In this document: positions 26,963 through 36,355 of the stretch, piece by piece
Numbering within the stretch: the first letter of the stretch is position 1
Layout: every line of letters starts with the position of its first letter
Assembly (NCBI RefSeq): GCF_000430645.1
Contig: NZ_AUMK01000012.1
Location: 1-64,000, forward strand
Length of the DNA: 64,000 nt
Source of the DNA: Aquimarina latercula DSM 2041
GTDB taxonomy: Bacteria > Bacteroidota > Bacteroidia > Flavobacteriales > Flavobacteriaceae
Direction of reading: 5' to 3'
Translations under genes and position numbers: made by a program
The notes under the pieces: generated by a model
What the model was told of the DNA's origin: nothing
The model's input: only the letters and a program-made list of their open reading frames with translations
Databases searched by the model: none

Positions 26963-27343
26963 TTAGTGATTTATGTTTCCGTTACTTATTGTTACTAGTT
27001 TTGATGAATTTCGATTGACAAATTCTAGTGTAAACCTGTCGATTTCTTGATATCCATCAACTTTTTTAATTAATAATTCATTGATTCTATTTGCCTCTGT
27101 GGTTAAGTCAGAATATTTACAATTTTTTAGTTCGTACTCTGCAGTTTCTGTAGAAATTCCTTTTTCCGAACTTGCTAAGCCTTTTACATATAAAAATTGT
27201 TTTACCTGATCACAGTCGCAATGAGATTGTAATACCTTTAGAATAGCGTTTGATTTATCCTCTACTTTATTTCCGACATACATAGCATAAACTAAAATCC
27301 CGGCTAAAATTCCTATAGAAAATAAAACAAGTTGCTTTTTCAT
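26963..27343 (-). CDS. Small single-pass membrane protein, unknown function
   Basis: A 126-aa protein from the start MKKQLVLFSIGILAG at 27343; an in-frame start at 27358 would add five residues. One membrane helix at the N-terminus (LVLFSIGILAGILVYAMYVG) is followed by a soluble, mainly helical domain with a CDCDQVKQFLYVKGL stretch. I do not recognise it. It lies just upstream (on the minus strand) of nothing obvious; the TPR-AraC gene is on its right. Confidence 0.6.
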   Translation of the reverse strand: MKKQLVLFSIGILAGILVYAMYVGNKVEDKSNAILKVLQSHCDCDQVKQFLYVKGLASSEKGISTETAEYELKNCKYSDLTTEANRINELLIKKVDGYQEIDRFTLEFVNRNSSKLVTISNGNINH

Positions 27344-27580
27344 CAGATTTTGATACAACCACTATTTAATTGATTGCTTGATCAAAGTACCTTTAAAAAA
27401 ACCGTAATAACAAGAGGAGTAAACCCAATTTAAAGAAAAACGGGTATGGTTTATTATTATAAATAATTTAATATCAATTATTTATAATAAAACAAGAAGT
27501 TTGGTTTCCAAAAATTACTGAGAGCCCTATTTTTATAAATTTAGGGTAATTTGTTCATTTTTTTTGTAAAAGTTAATGGA

Positions 27581-29338
27581 TCAATTTTTAGAATTTAATT
27601 GTTTCACATAGAAAGATGGGAGTAGTCCTGTGTGAATTTTAAAGTACTTAGAAAAAGAATCGGCACTTTTATAGCCAACATCTTTAGCAATCGATTTAAT
27701 AGAATAAGATCTAAATTTAGAATCGTTTTTAAGTCGAACTATTGTATAGTTTATTCTTAGATCATTGATATAGGTGTTGAAATTCTTATTAAAGTGTGCA
27801 TTAATTACTTTAGATAGGTAAGAAGTATTTGTATTGATCTTCTTGGCTACATTATATAGATTGCAATCTGTTTTAAGATAATATTCTTGGGATTCTATTT
27901 TTTTTAATCCAATAAGTATTTGTTCATATAAATCATCACTTATATCTAATTCACTGGATCGGGATTCTAATTTTTTATCTTTAGTGTCGATAATGGGGTC
28001 GTTAATTGCAAGGTCATTAACAGTTATTTCCGAAGTATTTGCTTTTTCTTTTCTTTCAATTTCAGCGAGTAATGTTTCAAACTTTTCTTTGTTCTTTCTC
28101 TTTGTTTTCTGAAAAAAGAAGGTTACCAAGATAAGTCCAAAAACTACAATAACTAATCCAATCTGAGAATAGGTGAGTTTGCTTTTTTGTTTCTTTTTTT
28201 GATTTTCTAGATCGTTTATTTCATTTTGAAAATCATTCATGGTTATGTCTTGAACCTTTCTAGATGCTAATGATCTCTTATTATTGAGTTTACTTAAACT
28301 TAAAATATGTTTTTCATAATACGAATTAGATTTTTTTAAGTCACCATCCATTTTATAGGCTTGACCAAGTAATTTATAACATTTGCTTATTTCGTCAGAG
28401 TTACTATATTTCTTGGTAAGAATTTCTTCAGATTCGAGTAATACTTCAATGCTTCCTTTGTATTCTTTTAAATCTAGTTTACATTCTGCGAGTAAATTGA
28501 GAATTTTTCCTAGAAAGATAATATCATTTGCCTTATAGCACAGCTCTTTTGCCTGGTTTAAAAATGTAAGCGCATTGGTATAATCCTTTTTGTTTTTATA
28601 GATAATACCTCGATGCATTAACAGGTCAATATGTATATTATCAACTTTTACTTTTTCAGTATACGATAATCCTTTATTGTTAGCATATAATGCAGAATCT
28701 AGTTTATTTAATTTTATATAAGCTTCAGAAATTCGAGCATTAAATAACATGATCCCTATATTAACTCCTTCCTGACTTCTTTTATATGGGTTTATTAAAA
28801 GTTCTTCTTCACTATCTTTTAGTTCTTTAAGAGCAGTCTTGTAATCACCTGTTCTTAGTTTTATAAATGCAAGGTTAGTTTTAATTACAGACATATAAGA
28901 AGGATTGTTAATCTCTTCTGCTTTAGATAATGCCTTTGAATACGCAGAACTTGACTTATCGTATTCTTCAATGTCAAAGTAGTGATTTCCTTTAAGATTC
29001 ATTATCTGTACCTGTTTCTGGTACATTTCGTTTTTGGATGCAATAGAAGAAGCGTTGTCGAGATACTCAATAGCTAAATTATTATTTCCAGAATTAAGAT
29101 TGGCAATACTTAAATGTTCCAGAGCATTTATCATTCCTTTTGGATCATCGTTTTCAAAGGCTATTTTATATAAAATATTACTTAAGGAAATGATTTCATC
29201 TATTTTACTTTCCTCAAGTGCTTCTAACTGAAGACGTATATCTTCTTCATTCTTTGTAACAATAATATTCTCAACCTGAGAAATTAAAGTATTACAAAAC
29301 AAAAGAATAGATAAGATGAATAAACGATGCAATCTCAT
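27581..29338 (-). CDS. TPR-sensor membrane protein with cytoplasmic AraC-type HTH
   Basis: A 585-aa protein with the architecture common in flavobacteria: signal peptide (MRLHRLFILSILLFC), about eight periplasmic TPR units (residues 40-345), a coiled region, one membrane helix (IGLVIVVFGLILVTFFF, about 385-402), and a C-terminal AraC-type double HTH (about 475-585, NLYNVAKKINTNTSYLSKVINAHF ... IKSIAKDVGYKSADSFSKYFK). Such proteins are thought to pass a periplasmic signal directly to DNA. It has no evident target gene next to it. Confidence 0.9.
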   Translation of the reverse strand: MRLHRLFILSILLFCNTLISQVENIIVTKNEEDIRLQLEALEESKIDEIISLSNILYKIAFENDDPKGMINALEHLSIANLNSGNNNLAIEYLDNASSIASKNEMYQKQVQIMNLKGNHYFDIEEYDKSSSAYSKALSKAEEINNPSYMSVIKTNLAFIKLRTGDYKTALKELKDSEEELLINPYKRSQEGVNIGIMLFNARISEAYIKLNKLDSALYANNKGLSYTEKVKVDNIHIDLLMHRGIIYKNKKDYTNALTFLNQAKELCYKANDIIFLGKILNLLAECKLDLKEYKGSIEVLLESEEILTKKYSNSDEISKCYKLLGQAYKMDGDLKKSNSYYEKHILSLSKLNNKRSLASRKVQDITMNDFQNEINDLENQKKKQKSKLTYSQIGLVIVVFGLILVTFFFQKTKRKNKEKFETLLAEIERKEKANTSEITVNDLAINDPIIDTKDKKLESRSSELDISDDLYEQILIGLKKIESQEYYLKTDCNLYNVAKKINTNTSYLSKVINAHFNKNFNTYINDLRINYTIVRLKNDSKFRSYSIKSIAKDVGYKSADSFSKYFKIHTGLLPSFYVKQLNSKN

Positions 29339-29378
29339 ATAAGCTTAGGGTGAAGGACCAAAAATAACCAAAATAGTG

Positions 29379-30452
29379 TCAAAATAGCTTTAATTGCCCA
29401 TCTTTATGAGAATCATGCAAGTCACAATTCAAAAGAATATTGTTTTTTTTGGTAAAGTATTTTTTCCTAGCAATGGTAAACATTTGATGGATCTGATCAG
29501 CTATTTTACCACTTCCTTTCATTCTTCTACCAAATTCGCTGTCGTTAAGGTTACCATCATGACATTCCATAATTTGGTGTAATATTTTATCTTTTTTATC
29601 AGGTAATGTATGCTCTAGCCATTTAGTAAAAATTTGACCAATGGAACCATTTAGACGGACAATTGTATAACCAATACTTTTTGCCCCTCTATTAGATACT
29701 TCTTTAGAAAGAGCCAGAATTTCGTGGCTGTTTATGGATGGGATAATAGGGGCCATCATAACATTAGTTGGAATACCCAATTGATTTAATTTCTCTAAAG
29801 CTTCTAATCGTTTTTTTATACTTGCTGTTCTTGGTTCCAGTATTTTTCTAGTAGATTCTTCTAAGGAAGTGATAGAAAGAAAAATCGATACAAGATTATC
29901 TTCTGCTAGTTTAGAAAGGATATCTATATCTCTTAAAATTAAAGCGTTTTTTGTTATAATACCTACAGGATGCTTATACTTTAAAAATATCTTAAGCAGT
30001 TGTCTTGTTATTTTAAGTTTTTTTTCTGCTGGTTGATAGCAATCAGTGTTTCCTGAAAGAGCAATAGGATATGCTTTCCAATGTTTGCTTTTAAGTTTTT
30101 TTTCTAATAATTCTGGGGCATTTTTTTTTACTAAAATTTTACTTTCAAAATCTAGACCTGCTCCATATCCCCAATACTCATGTGAGTTTCTGGCATAACA
30201 ATATACGCAACCATGTTCACAACCCTGATATGGATTGAGGGAATATAGCATGCCAACATCCGGACTACTTACTTTATTGATAATAGTCTTAGGAAAAGTT
30301 TCAATGAATGTTGTCTTGTTATTTTGAATCGGTTCACCTTCTTTTTGCAGATAGTTGAGAAAGTCATCTCTTAGTTCATAATGATTGGCAGAAAAACGAT
30401 TATGAATTTTTTCTTGAGCACCTCTTCCTGTTATAATTCTTTTTGGTTTCAA
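29379..30452 (-). CDS. PA0069-family radical SAM protein
   Basis: A 357-aa radical SAM protein. The iron-sulfur motif is Cx3Cx2C in NPYQGCEHGCVYCYARNSHEYW near residue 80, followed by the GNTDCYQPAEKKLKITRQLL block that marks this subgroup (annotated in databases as PA0069-like or spore photoproduct lyase-like). The natural reaction is not established; a DNA repair role has been suggested from similarity to SplB. It lies immediately left of the integrated element, its start being 190 bp from the integrase start and on the opposite strand. Confidence 0.9.
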   Translation of the reverse strand: MKPKRIITGRGAQEKIHNRFSANHYELRDDFLNYLQKEGEPIQNNKTTFIETFPKTIINKVSSPDVGMLYSLNPYQGCEHGCVYCYARNSHEYWGYGAGLDFESKILVKKNAPELLEKKLKSKHWKAYPIALSGNTDCYQPAEKKLKITRQLLKIFLKYKHPVGIITKNALILRDIDILSKLAEDNLVSIFLSITSLEESTRKILEPRTASIKKRLEALEKLNQLGIPTNVMMAPIIPSINSHEILALSKEVSNRGAKSIGYTIVRLNGSIGQIFTKWLEHTLPDKKDKILHQIMECHDGNLNDSEFGRRMKGSGKIADQIHQMFTIARKKYFTKKNNILLNCDLHDSHKDGQLKLF

Positions 30453-30641
30453 AAGCTTTGATTTTTACGGTTTAAAAGTGTAACAACATTAAAATATCAA
30501 ACTTTATCAGAGAATAAGCCTTGTTTAACAATGTATTGTAATTATTGTTCTAATTTAATTATGCTAAATTTTGTGCTTTTTTGATTATGTTTGTCCCGTA
30601 ATTGTGCCTTTATTTTGAAAGGGCACAAAAAGTTGATTACA

Positions 30642-31766
30642 ATGAATGTTACTTTAAGAAGGAAAAAACTAAAGGATGGTCGTGAAAGTTTGTATTTAGA
30701 TTATTATGTACCAAAAGCGAAACAAACACGAAAAAAAGAGTCTTTAAAGTTGTATTTGCTCAAGAATCCAAAAACACGATTGGATAAAGAACATAATAAA
30801 AAAATATTGATTTTGGCAGAAAGTATTCGATCTAAGCGACTACTTGCATTACAGCACGAACAATATGAATTTTCCCATTTAATCGAAGATACTAAAAAAA
30901 CTTCAGATGAATGTTTTGTCGCCTATTTTAGATCTCAAACCGATAAAGTTAAAAATTCTACAGTTTATGGTGTTTGGCAAAGTACATTACGACAGATCGA
31001 ATCCTATTGTGATGGTAAGAGACCTTTAATTTCAGATGTAGATACTAGGTGGATTGAAGGTTTTATCGATTATCTAAAAAATGAAGCGGTTTCGACTTAT
31101 GGAAAGAAAATGTCACAGAATACAGTACACGCATATTATTATAAATTAAAAGCGTGTCTAAGACAAGCTATAAAGGATAAGATAATTATAACAGATCCTA
31201 CTTTGGATATTAAGGCAATAACCAGAAAAGAATCTGAAAGGGAATTTCTAACATTAGAAGAATTAAAGGCGGTTACAAAAGTAAGATGTAAGGTTCCCGT
31301 TTTGAAAACAGCTTTTCTTTTTAGTGCTTTGACTGGTTTACGTTGGTCTGATATTGTTAAATTAACTTGGCAGGAAGTACAATATTCTAAAGAACAAGGA
31401 TGGTACATAAGGTTTAGACAAAAGAAAACAAAAGGAGTTGAAACACTTCCTATATCTGTACAAGCTAGAGAGCTTTTAGGGGATTCCGGAAATCCTGAAG
31501 AACTAGTATTGTCTGGTTTGAAATATACGTGGTGGACTGGCACAAAACTGCAGCAATGGATGGATAGAAGTGGCATTACTAAAAAGATCACTTTTCATTG
31601 TGCCAGACATACATTTGCTACTTTACAATTAACTTTAGGAACAGATATATATACCTTATCAAAAATGTTAGGGCATAGGGATCTTAAAACAACTCAAGTA
31701 TATGCTAAAATAATAGATAAAAAGAAAGTAGAAGCTGCTAATATCATTCCGAATCTAAATTTTTAA
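30642..31766 (+). CDS. Tyrosine recombinase (integrase) of the integrated element
   Basis: A 374-aa phage-type integrase from the ATG at 30642; an in-frame TTG at 30591 would add 17 residues. Layout: N-terminal arm-binding domain (TLRRKKLKDGRESLYLDYY), SAM-like core-binding domain (about 100-200), then the catalytic domain. Active-site residues are Arg in SALTGLRWSDIV, His-x-x-Arg in HCARHTFATLQL, His in MLGHRDLKTT, and the nucleophile Tyr in TTQVYAKI. It belongs to the Bacteroidota integrase group found on ICEs and mobilizable islands. Upstream, GTGCCTTT (30604-30611) and AAAGGGCAC form a hairpin that could be an att or operator site. The gene points into the cargo region. Confidence 0.93.
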   Translation: MNVTLRRKKLKDGRESLYLDYYVPKAKQTRKKESLKLYLLKNPKTRLDKEHNKKILILAESIRSKRLLALQHEQYEFSHLIEDTKKTSDECFVAYFRSQTDKVKNSTVYGVWQSTLRQIESYCDGKRPLISDVDTRWIEGFIDYLKNEAVSTYGKKMSQNTVHAYYYKLKACLRQAIKDKIIITDPTLDIKAITRKESEREFLTLEELKAVTKVRCKVPVLKTAFLFSALTGLRWSDIVKLTWQEVQYSKEQGWYIRFRQKKTKGVETLPISVQARELLGDSGNPEELVLSGLKYTWWTGTKLQQWMDRSGITKKITFHCARHTFATLQLTLGTDIYTLSKMLGHRDLKTTQVYAKIIDKKKVEAANIIPNLNF

Positions 31767-31879
31767 TAATGATTTGTGATAAAATTAACACTTAATTATA
31801 GAACATTTTAGGATTTATTGACACTTATATAAAGATGTTAATAAGTCACTGATGCGATACGCCTATTTATTTAATCCAA

Positions 31880-32941
31880 ATGCTAGAACCTTCTTTTTCT
31901 TATTATCATATTAATACGGTAGATATCTGGGATTTTGAATATGATAATTTTTTTAATCCACTTATAGAATTTAAGAATTTTTCTGCTATCAGAGTTATGG
32001 AAGAACTCTGTAAAAAAATTCAAAGTATTGCTATCCTAGAAACAAGACCTTTTATAACTTTTGATGATTACATAAATGGTGATCAAGATTCAAGAAACTA
32101 TTATAAAAGTAAATCTGATAGATTTATAAATTCAGGGAGTTTTAGTAATTATATAAGGTTGAACTACTTTTTTAGTGATAATAATGGGTATCAGTATAGA
32201 GTCAATAAAGAAATTCTTAGCAATAATACTGACTTTGCCTATTGGTTTTCTTTAAAGCTTCGACAATATGAACTAGGTCTGCATCATATAGATGGTTTTT
32301 TAGAGCATCACTTAAAGCATTCTTTTGAAGATTACCTTGTTTATTTTATTGATTTTTTAATGAAAAGAGTATTTAGACAATATGAGAATATCTTTTTTTC
32401 TTCAAGAGTTCGAGTAACAGTTTTAGAGTATCTGGAAAGTTTTACGAAAAATGTAGAAACTACTATAGAAAAGAAAGAGAATGTTTATCTGATAAAGTCT
32501 AATGGGAAAAGTAATAAGAGACCTCGAACTAGAGAAAACTATAATTCTTATTACCTTACAATTCTACAGAAAGAAGCTACTTATTTAGAAAAGAATTCCA
32601 ATGGGCTATATGATGCATTTCAGAAACTAGTTTCACATCAATTTATTAAAGCAGACATAGATTTAGATTTTGATAATTTTAAAAAAATATTCTCTGGTAG
32701 AGGGGTGACGAAATCAAAGCGGTTTATTTGGTCAGGAGGAGCTATATACCTTAAACTATTTGTACACTACATGTTGAAAACCCAAAAAATTGAAGCTATG
32801 GGTAATGAAAACTGGACTACAACTATCAAGTGTTTTTTAAATAAAAATGGAGAAGAATTTAAGACCTCTCAACTTCAGTATGCCAATGGTGGTACTGATA
32901 AAAAAATAGAAATCTTATATGGTATAGTAGACTTATTATGA
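31880..32941 (+). CDS. RteC-like or unknown element-borne protein
   Basis: A 353-aa helical protein located just after the integrase. The C-terminal pattern (KRFIWSGGAIYLKLFVHYML followed by an FLNKNGEEFKTSQLQ region) resembles the end of RteC-family regulators, which control excision and transfer of Bacteroides conjugative elements, and its place next to an integrase is also typical of RteC. The middle part has HHIDGFLEHHLKHSFEDYL and a basic stretch. The match is from memory and weak; it could equally be an uncharacterised element protein. Confidence 0.5.
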   Translation: MLEPSFSYYHINTVDIWDFEYDNFFNPLIEFKNFSAIRVMEELCKKIQSIAILETRPFITFDDYINGDQDSRNYYKSKSDRFINSGSFSNYIRLNYFFSDNNGYQYRVNKEILSNNTDFAYWFSLKLRQYELGLHHIDGFLEHHLKHSFEDYLVYFIDFLMKRVFRQYENIFFSSRVRVTVLEYLESFTKNVETTIEKKENVYLIKSNGKSNKRPRTRENYNSYYLTILQKEATYLEKNSNGLYDAFQKLVSHQFIKADIDLDFDNFKKIFSGRGVTKSKRFIWSGGAIYLKLFVHYMLKTQKIEAMGNENWTTTIKCFLNKNGEEFKTSQLQYANGGTDKKIEILYGIVDLL

Positions 32942-33424
32942 TTTTCGGTAATAATCAAATATAGTCAAAGAGAATAGCGATATTTTTAGAATAAATTTAA
33001 GGGTGGTTTTAGTGAAACTTCTATTTTGAAAAGTGCATAGGGCTGCATCAAAATAGATAGTTGAACTAATCCCGCCCCATGACGGGACCCCATAAATTCT
33101 ACCTCTAAGCCTATTAAGTTCAATAAATCGGTTTATTTTATAAGTTTATGAATTAACACTTAAATGAACTAGTATGTTATTTGGATATGCTCCTTTATTA
33201 CTCTCTCTCAGAATTTGATTTGTAAAAGAAGGATTACAAAAAAAATCAGGGAAAAAATAGTCTATTAATTTTATTTTGTTAATTTAGAAGCAACAAAAAA
33301 TTATGAATCACCCCATGCCTGAAGATTTCTTCGGGTATGTTTTTTTTTATTAGAGACTAATTGAAAATATGTGGAATATAAAGGGCATATATCCTATATA
33401 TTATTGTTGGCAACAAGCTCAAAA
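32942..33424. other. Intergenic region with an orphan terminator and a palindrome
   Basis: This 483-bp gap has no convincing ORF. It holds a small hairpin (TCCCG/CGGGA, 33070-33087), the strong terminator at 33314-33349 and, just before the CoiA-like gene, a 13-bp perfect palindrome TTGTTGGCAACAA (33404-33416) that resembles the outer ends of the cassette boundary described for 34281-34412. Confidence 0.45.
33314..33349 (+). terminator. Strong rho-independent terminator
   Basis: CATGCCTGAAGA (33314-33325) pairs with TCTTCGGGTATG (33328-33339), 12 positions including two G-T pairs, and is followed by a run of ten T. It is 370 bp after the RteC-like gene, which is far for that gene, so a short untranslated transcript ending here is possible. 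Confidence 0.75.
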
Positions 33425-34270
33425 ATGAACTACGAAGAAGATTTTGAAATATCGACATCTAAAACGACAGCAAAAAGAGTTGCTGACAATAAGCTAGTTC
33501 ACGCTTCAGAAGTTACCAAAAGAGACGGTCCGTTTTACTGTGATGAAACTTTTGAAGAACTCATCGTCAGAAAGTGCATTGAAAAAATTGACCATTTTGC
33601 ATATAAAGCTAGAATGAGTCCAATTACAAAAAGACAAAGTGAATTACACACAGAATGCCAAAATGAATTATTAGAATTGCTTCAAAAAACTTTTCCAAAT
33701 GGAAAATGGGAAGCTGAAAGACAAAACTTCACAGAAAATAAAGAAAAAGGTTATAAAAAAGTTATTCCTGACTTAAGTGGGAAAATAAATAACAAAGGAG
33801 TAATAATAGAAATCCAAAAGAGTACCTTATCTGTCAAAAAAATATTGCATAGAACTGAACAATATTCTAAACGTGGAGGCTACATTTTGTGGATTGTTCC
33901 ACTAACGGAACAATTAGGAAGTGAAAACTTTAGACCACGATTATTTGAGCGTTTTTTACATACAATGTATTATGGTCGAATATATTATTGGTACAAAGGA
34001 AATGGAACAAAATTAATTCCGGTACATTTGGGAACGGCTGAAAGATGGATTGAGGAAACAACTTGGTTTGACGAAAATGGAGAAGAACAAACTGCTGGTG
34101 GTTACGACAAACCATTTTTGAGAGTTAAAAAACCAGAATTAGGAAAAGTTGTTGATTTAACAACGGACTTTAAATTTGACGACCGAAAATCATTTGAACT
34201 GGAAAATGATAAACTGTCAGCACCGAAAAGCAAAATATTTATGGATAAAAACAAAGTATGGTGGCAATAA
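33425..34270 (+). CDS. CoiA-like competence/nuclease family protein
   Basis: A 281-aa protein from the ATG at 33425 (MNYEEDFEIS); an upstream in-frame GTG at 33371 would add 18 residues reading through the boundary palindrome, so it is less likely. The core matches CoiA-like proteins: SELHTECQNELLELL, then PDLSGKINNKGVIIEIQKSTLSVKKI, which supplies the D...ExQ residues of a PD-(D/E)xK-type nuclease fold, and RGGYILWIVP. The N-terminal zinc-finger-like part (FYCDETFEEL ... HFAY) is degenerate. CoiA proteins act in DNA uptake or processing; as element cargo this could be a defence nuclease. G+C-rich codons and boundaries differ from its neighbours, which suggests separate acquisition. Confidence 0.75.
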   Translation: MNYEEDFEISTSKTTAKRVADNKLVHASEVTKRDGPFYCDETFEELIVRKCIEKIDHFAYKARMSPITKRQSELHTECQNELLELLQKTFPNGKWEAERQNFTENKEKGYKKVIPDLSGKINNKGVIIEIQKSTLSVKKILHRTEQYSKRGGYILWIVPLTEQLGSENFRPRLFERFLHTMYYGRIYYWYKGNGTKLIPVHLGTAERWIEETTWFDENGEEQTAGGYDKPFLRVKKPELGKVVDLTTDFKFDDRKSFELENDKLSAPKSKIFMDKNKVWWQ

Positions 34271-34280
34271 AAAGCCAGTC

Positions 34281-34412
34281 GCCAACATTGTATCATCGCA
34301 ATTATGTTGAATTCGACTACCCCACGAATCCACTCGGAATTGCTAAAGTCTGTGCTAAACCGAAAATCAATGCATATAAACCCGTAACTGACTGTTATAC
34401 ATCGCAGTTAGC
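34281..34412 (+). repeat. attC-like long imperfect palindrome between two cassette genes
   Basis: A 132-bp spacer begins GCCAAC (34281-34286) and ends GTTAGC (34407-34412), complementary apart from one base. The next 20 bp of each arm are also related in inverted order (TTGTATCATCGCAATTATG against the complement of CGTAACTGACTGTTATACAT). TAACTG/CAGTTA repeats at the right end. Such a long folded site between two unrelated genes is what integron attC sites look like, but no integron integrase gene is present. The core bases do not match the classical GTTRRRY exactly. Confidence 0.5.
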
Positions 34413-34432
34413 ATACATACGAAAAACAAACT

Positions 34433-35641
34433 ATGGGAACATTTATTACTTTAGTTATTATTGGAGCAATTATAGTTTTAATTGCGAAGTCTTCGAAGAA
34501 TAATAAGCAACCAAAAAATAACAGAAAGGAACAAAATCCAATAACAGTTGAAATAAAAACCTCATATAGTTCAGGTTCGAGTTCATACCGAGAAGAAAAA
34601 TTTCCGCCAATTAAACAAGATGCAAATCAAGATTGGATTTTAAATCCCAAATCACCTTTCGAAATTACCTTACAGAACGCTGAAAAGCAAACAGCGGAAA
34701 AAATACGAAAGATATTAGATGATGATGAGAGTCGTGGATATAAAAAAGAACAAGAAATTGTCGAACTATTCGCGTTACACAATTTACGGATTAAAGAAAT
34801 AGAATCTTATAAATCAAAATATGCAAAACAATATTTTGAAAAAATCGAAGAATTAAAAAAGTCATCAAAAGAATGGGAGATTTCAGGAATTAAGGACAAA
34901 GAAGATATGCTCGTGGATTTTAGAGAAGAGGCCATCAATGAACTTTACGAAAGAGCAAACTGCGATTTAGAAGTATTGTTTGAATACGAGCCAAAAGACA
35001 TAACCATTGACGATGAACTAATAAAAGAATACGGATTTGAAAATATTCAAACATATTTAAATTATGCAGACAAATTGGACAAAGTTCGTCTTATATCTGC
35101 AGATGCTTATGCTCGACCAATGTTTGAAAAGCTTTCAGAATTAGGTTTAGCAAAACGTGGAAATGAAATACCAAATGATGAAATATTATTGACTTTAACC
35201 CTAAAGAAATTAAACGAAATAGCAAATAATCCGGAAAAAAAATATTACAGAAAAAAACAAGCTGTAGAATTCATTTTAGAGCAAGGAAATAAAGAAGAAC
35301 TTATTGGAAGTAAGATTTCTCTTCGAGAGCTTTTTAAATTAAATCCATTACCAGAAAAATACAATTCTATCAATCCTGATGAACTTTCTCAAACCTGGCG
35401 ACACCATGAAGAAGAAGTTAAGTTATTAACTCAAACTTTTAGAAATTCATTTTACTCTTGGCGTGAATTGAAAGAGGATAAAGAGTATATTAAAGGCTAT
35501 ACAGTTGAACCTTTGCATAACGAAAATGCTTGTCCAAAGGCTGTTCAATGTTCCAAGAAAAAGTATTCTAAAAATTCACCACCGAAAGTACCCTTTCATA
35601 TTGGTTGTGACTGTTATTTGAATAAAGAGTTGGACTTTTGA
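34433..35641 (+). CDS. Membrane-anchored protein of unknown function (cassette gene)
   Basis: A 402-aa protein with one N-terminal membrane helix (GTFITLVIIGAIIVLIA) followed by a basic, Asn-rich linker and a large soluble, mainly helical domain rich in Lys and Glu. A C-terminal segment contains NENACPKAVQCSKKKY and IGCDCYLNKELDF, where four cysteines may bind a metal. I do not recognise the family. It lies between the attC-like spacer (34281-34412) and a small palindrome (35672-35686), so it looks like a second gene cassette beside the CoiA-like one. Confidence 0.65.
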   Translation: MGTFITLVIIGAIIVLIAKSSKNNKQPKNNRKEQNPITVEIKTSYSSGSSSYREEKFPPIKQDANQDWILNPKSPFEITLQNAEKQTAEKIRKILDDDESRGYKKEQEIVELFALHNLRIKEIESYKSKYAKQYFEKIEELKKSSKEWEISGIKDKEDMLVDFREEAINELYERANCDLEVLFEYEPKDITIDDELIKEYGFENIQTYLNYADKLDKVRLISADAYARPMFEKLSELGLAKRGNEIPNDEILLTLTLKKLNEIANNPEKKYYRKKQAVEFILEQGNKEELIGSKISLRELFKLNPLPEKYNSINPDELSQTWRHHEEEVKLLTQTFRNSFYSWRELKEDKEYIKGYTVEPLHNENACPKAVQCSKKKYSKNSPPKVPFHIGCDCYLNKELDF

Positions 35642-35671
35642 ATTGAAAAACGGAATAAGTACGTGTACTAA

Positions 35672-35686
35672 CAACGGTAACCGTTG
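35672..35686. repeat. Perfect 15-bp palindrome at cassette end
   Basis: CAACGGTAACCGTTG reads as CAACGGT-A-ACCGTTG. It lies 30 bp after the stop of the 402-aa cassette gene and is preceded by ACTAA and followed by CACAAC. It may be the outer boundary of the two-gene cassette block or a terminator-like hairpin without a T run. Confidence 0.55.
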
Positions 35687-35710
35687 CACAACCCTATAAT
35701 TTTTAAATAA

Positions 35711-36238
35711 ATGATAAAAAAAATACTTAATATAGATAAATAAATTAGCAATTATGTTGACGAAATAATATTAGAGACAGATAAATTAAATTTAAATGTG
35801 CTATGCGAGTTTAGGTTAGATAAGAATCATATAGAAAAGATTTCTTGGAACACGTTTCAATATATTGGAATATACTTATTTAAAATTAAAAACAATAATC
35901 TATACAAAGATTTTCATTCTTGGGTGTCTAATTTTAAAAATAAATGGATGCAACCTAAATACGTTAAGTCTTTTACCCCTAATTTGACAAAAAAACGTGT
36001 TTTGGATCATGAAGTTTTAGATGAGTGAATTCCTATTTATATAGGAAAATCAAGGATAATTGAAGGATGTGTTCACGAACATATTTTTAAAGAATTGAAA
36101 AAGACAACTTTTACTCTCAAGCTTAATTCAAGAGACAATTTGTACAATGAAGTTTTTAGATTAAGTACTATTAAAATTGATATAAAAAATTATGACTCAA
36201 TAATGCCTCTTATAGATAGAATCAACACTGAGAAATAA
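35711..36238 (+). pseudogene. Decayed GIY-YIG-like gene with two in-frame stops
   Basis: A single frame from the ATG at 35711 to the TAA at 36236-36238 encodes a 175-aa reading broken by TAA (35741-35743) and TGA (36026-36028). No frame change is needed across either stop. The part before the second stop contains YIGIYLFKIKN and the part after it IPIYIGKSRII ... GCVHEHIF, which are the GIY and YIG strands plus downstream His of a GIY-YIG nuclease-like fold, separated by an insert. The coding stretch after the TGA reads like intact protein, so the decay seems recent. A GTG at 35798 could initiate only a fragment. Confidence 0.6.
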
Positions 36239-36266
36239 AATTAATCCAATATTAGGGAGACAGTGA

Positions 36267-36287
36267 TTAAAAGTTCAATAAAACGAT
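36267..36287 (+). repeat. Module-boundary motif, copy 1
   Basis: This 21-bp segment, core AAAAGTTCAATAAAACGAT, is identical to the copy at 37299-37319 and close to those at 36846-36866, 44674-44693 and 45252-45272. It stands immediately upstream of the first HEPN-like gene's leader. Confidence 0.7.
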
Positions 36288-36355
36288 CTAGTACGTAAAA
36301 TAATTGCGTAGTTAGTATTTAATTTTGATCTGTCCAATAGTAAAATATTAATAAA

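Noticed and set aside
31139-31591. A 150-codon minus-strand ORF inside the integrase gene
   Set aside because: It is antisense to the integrase catalytic domain, whose R-HxxR-H-Y residues are all on the plus strand.
34258-34503. An 81-codon ORF running through the spacer after the CoiA-like gene
   Set aside because: It overlaps both neighbouring genes and reads through the attC-like palindrome, which explains its open frame. Its composition is not protein-like.
36026-36028. A selenocysteine or other recoding explanation for the TGA in the GIY-YIG gene
   Set aside because: A second stop (TAA, 35741-35743) is present in the same frame, no SECIS-like hairpin directly follows, and the site does not align with a known catalytic Cys.
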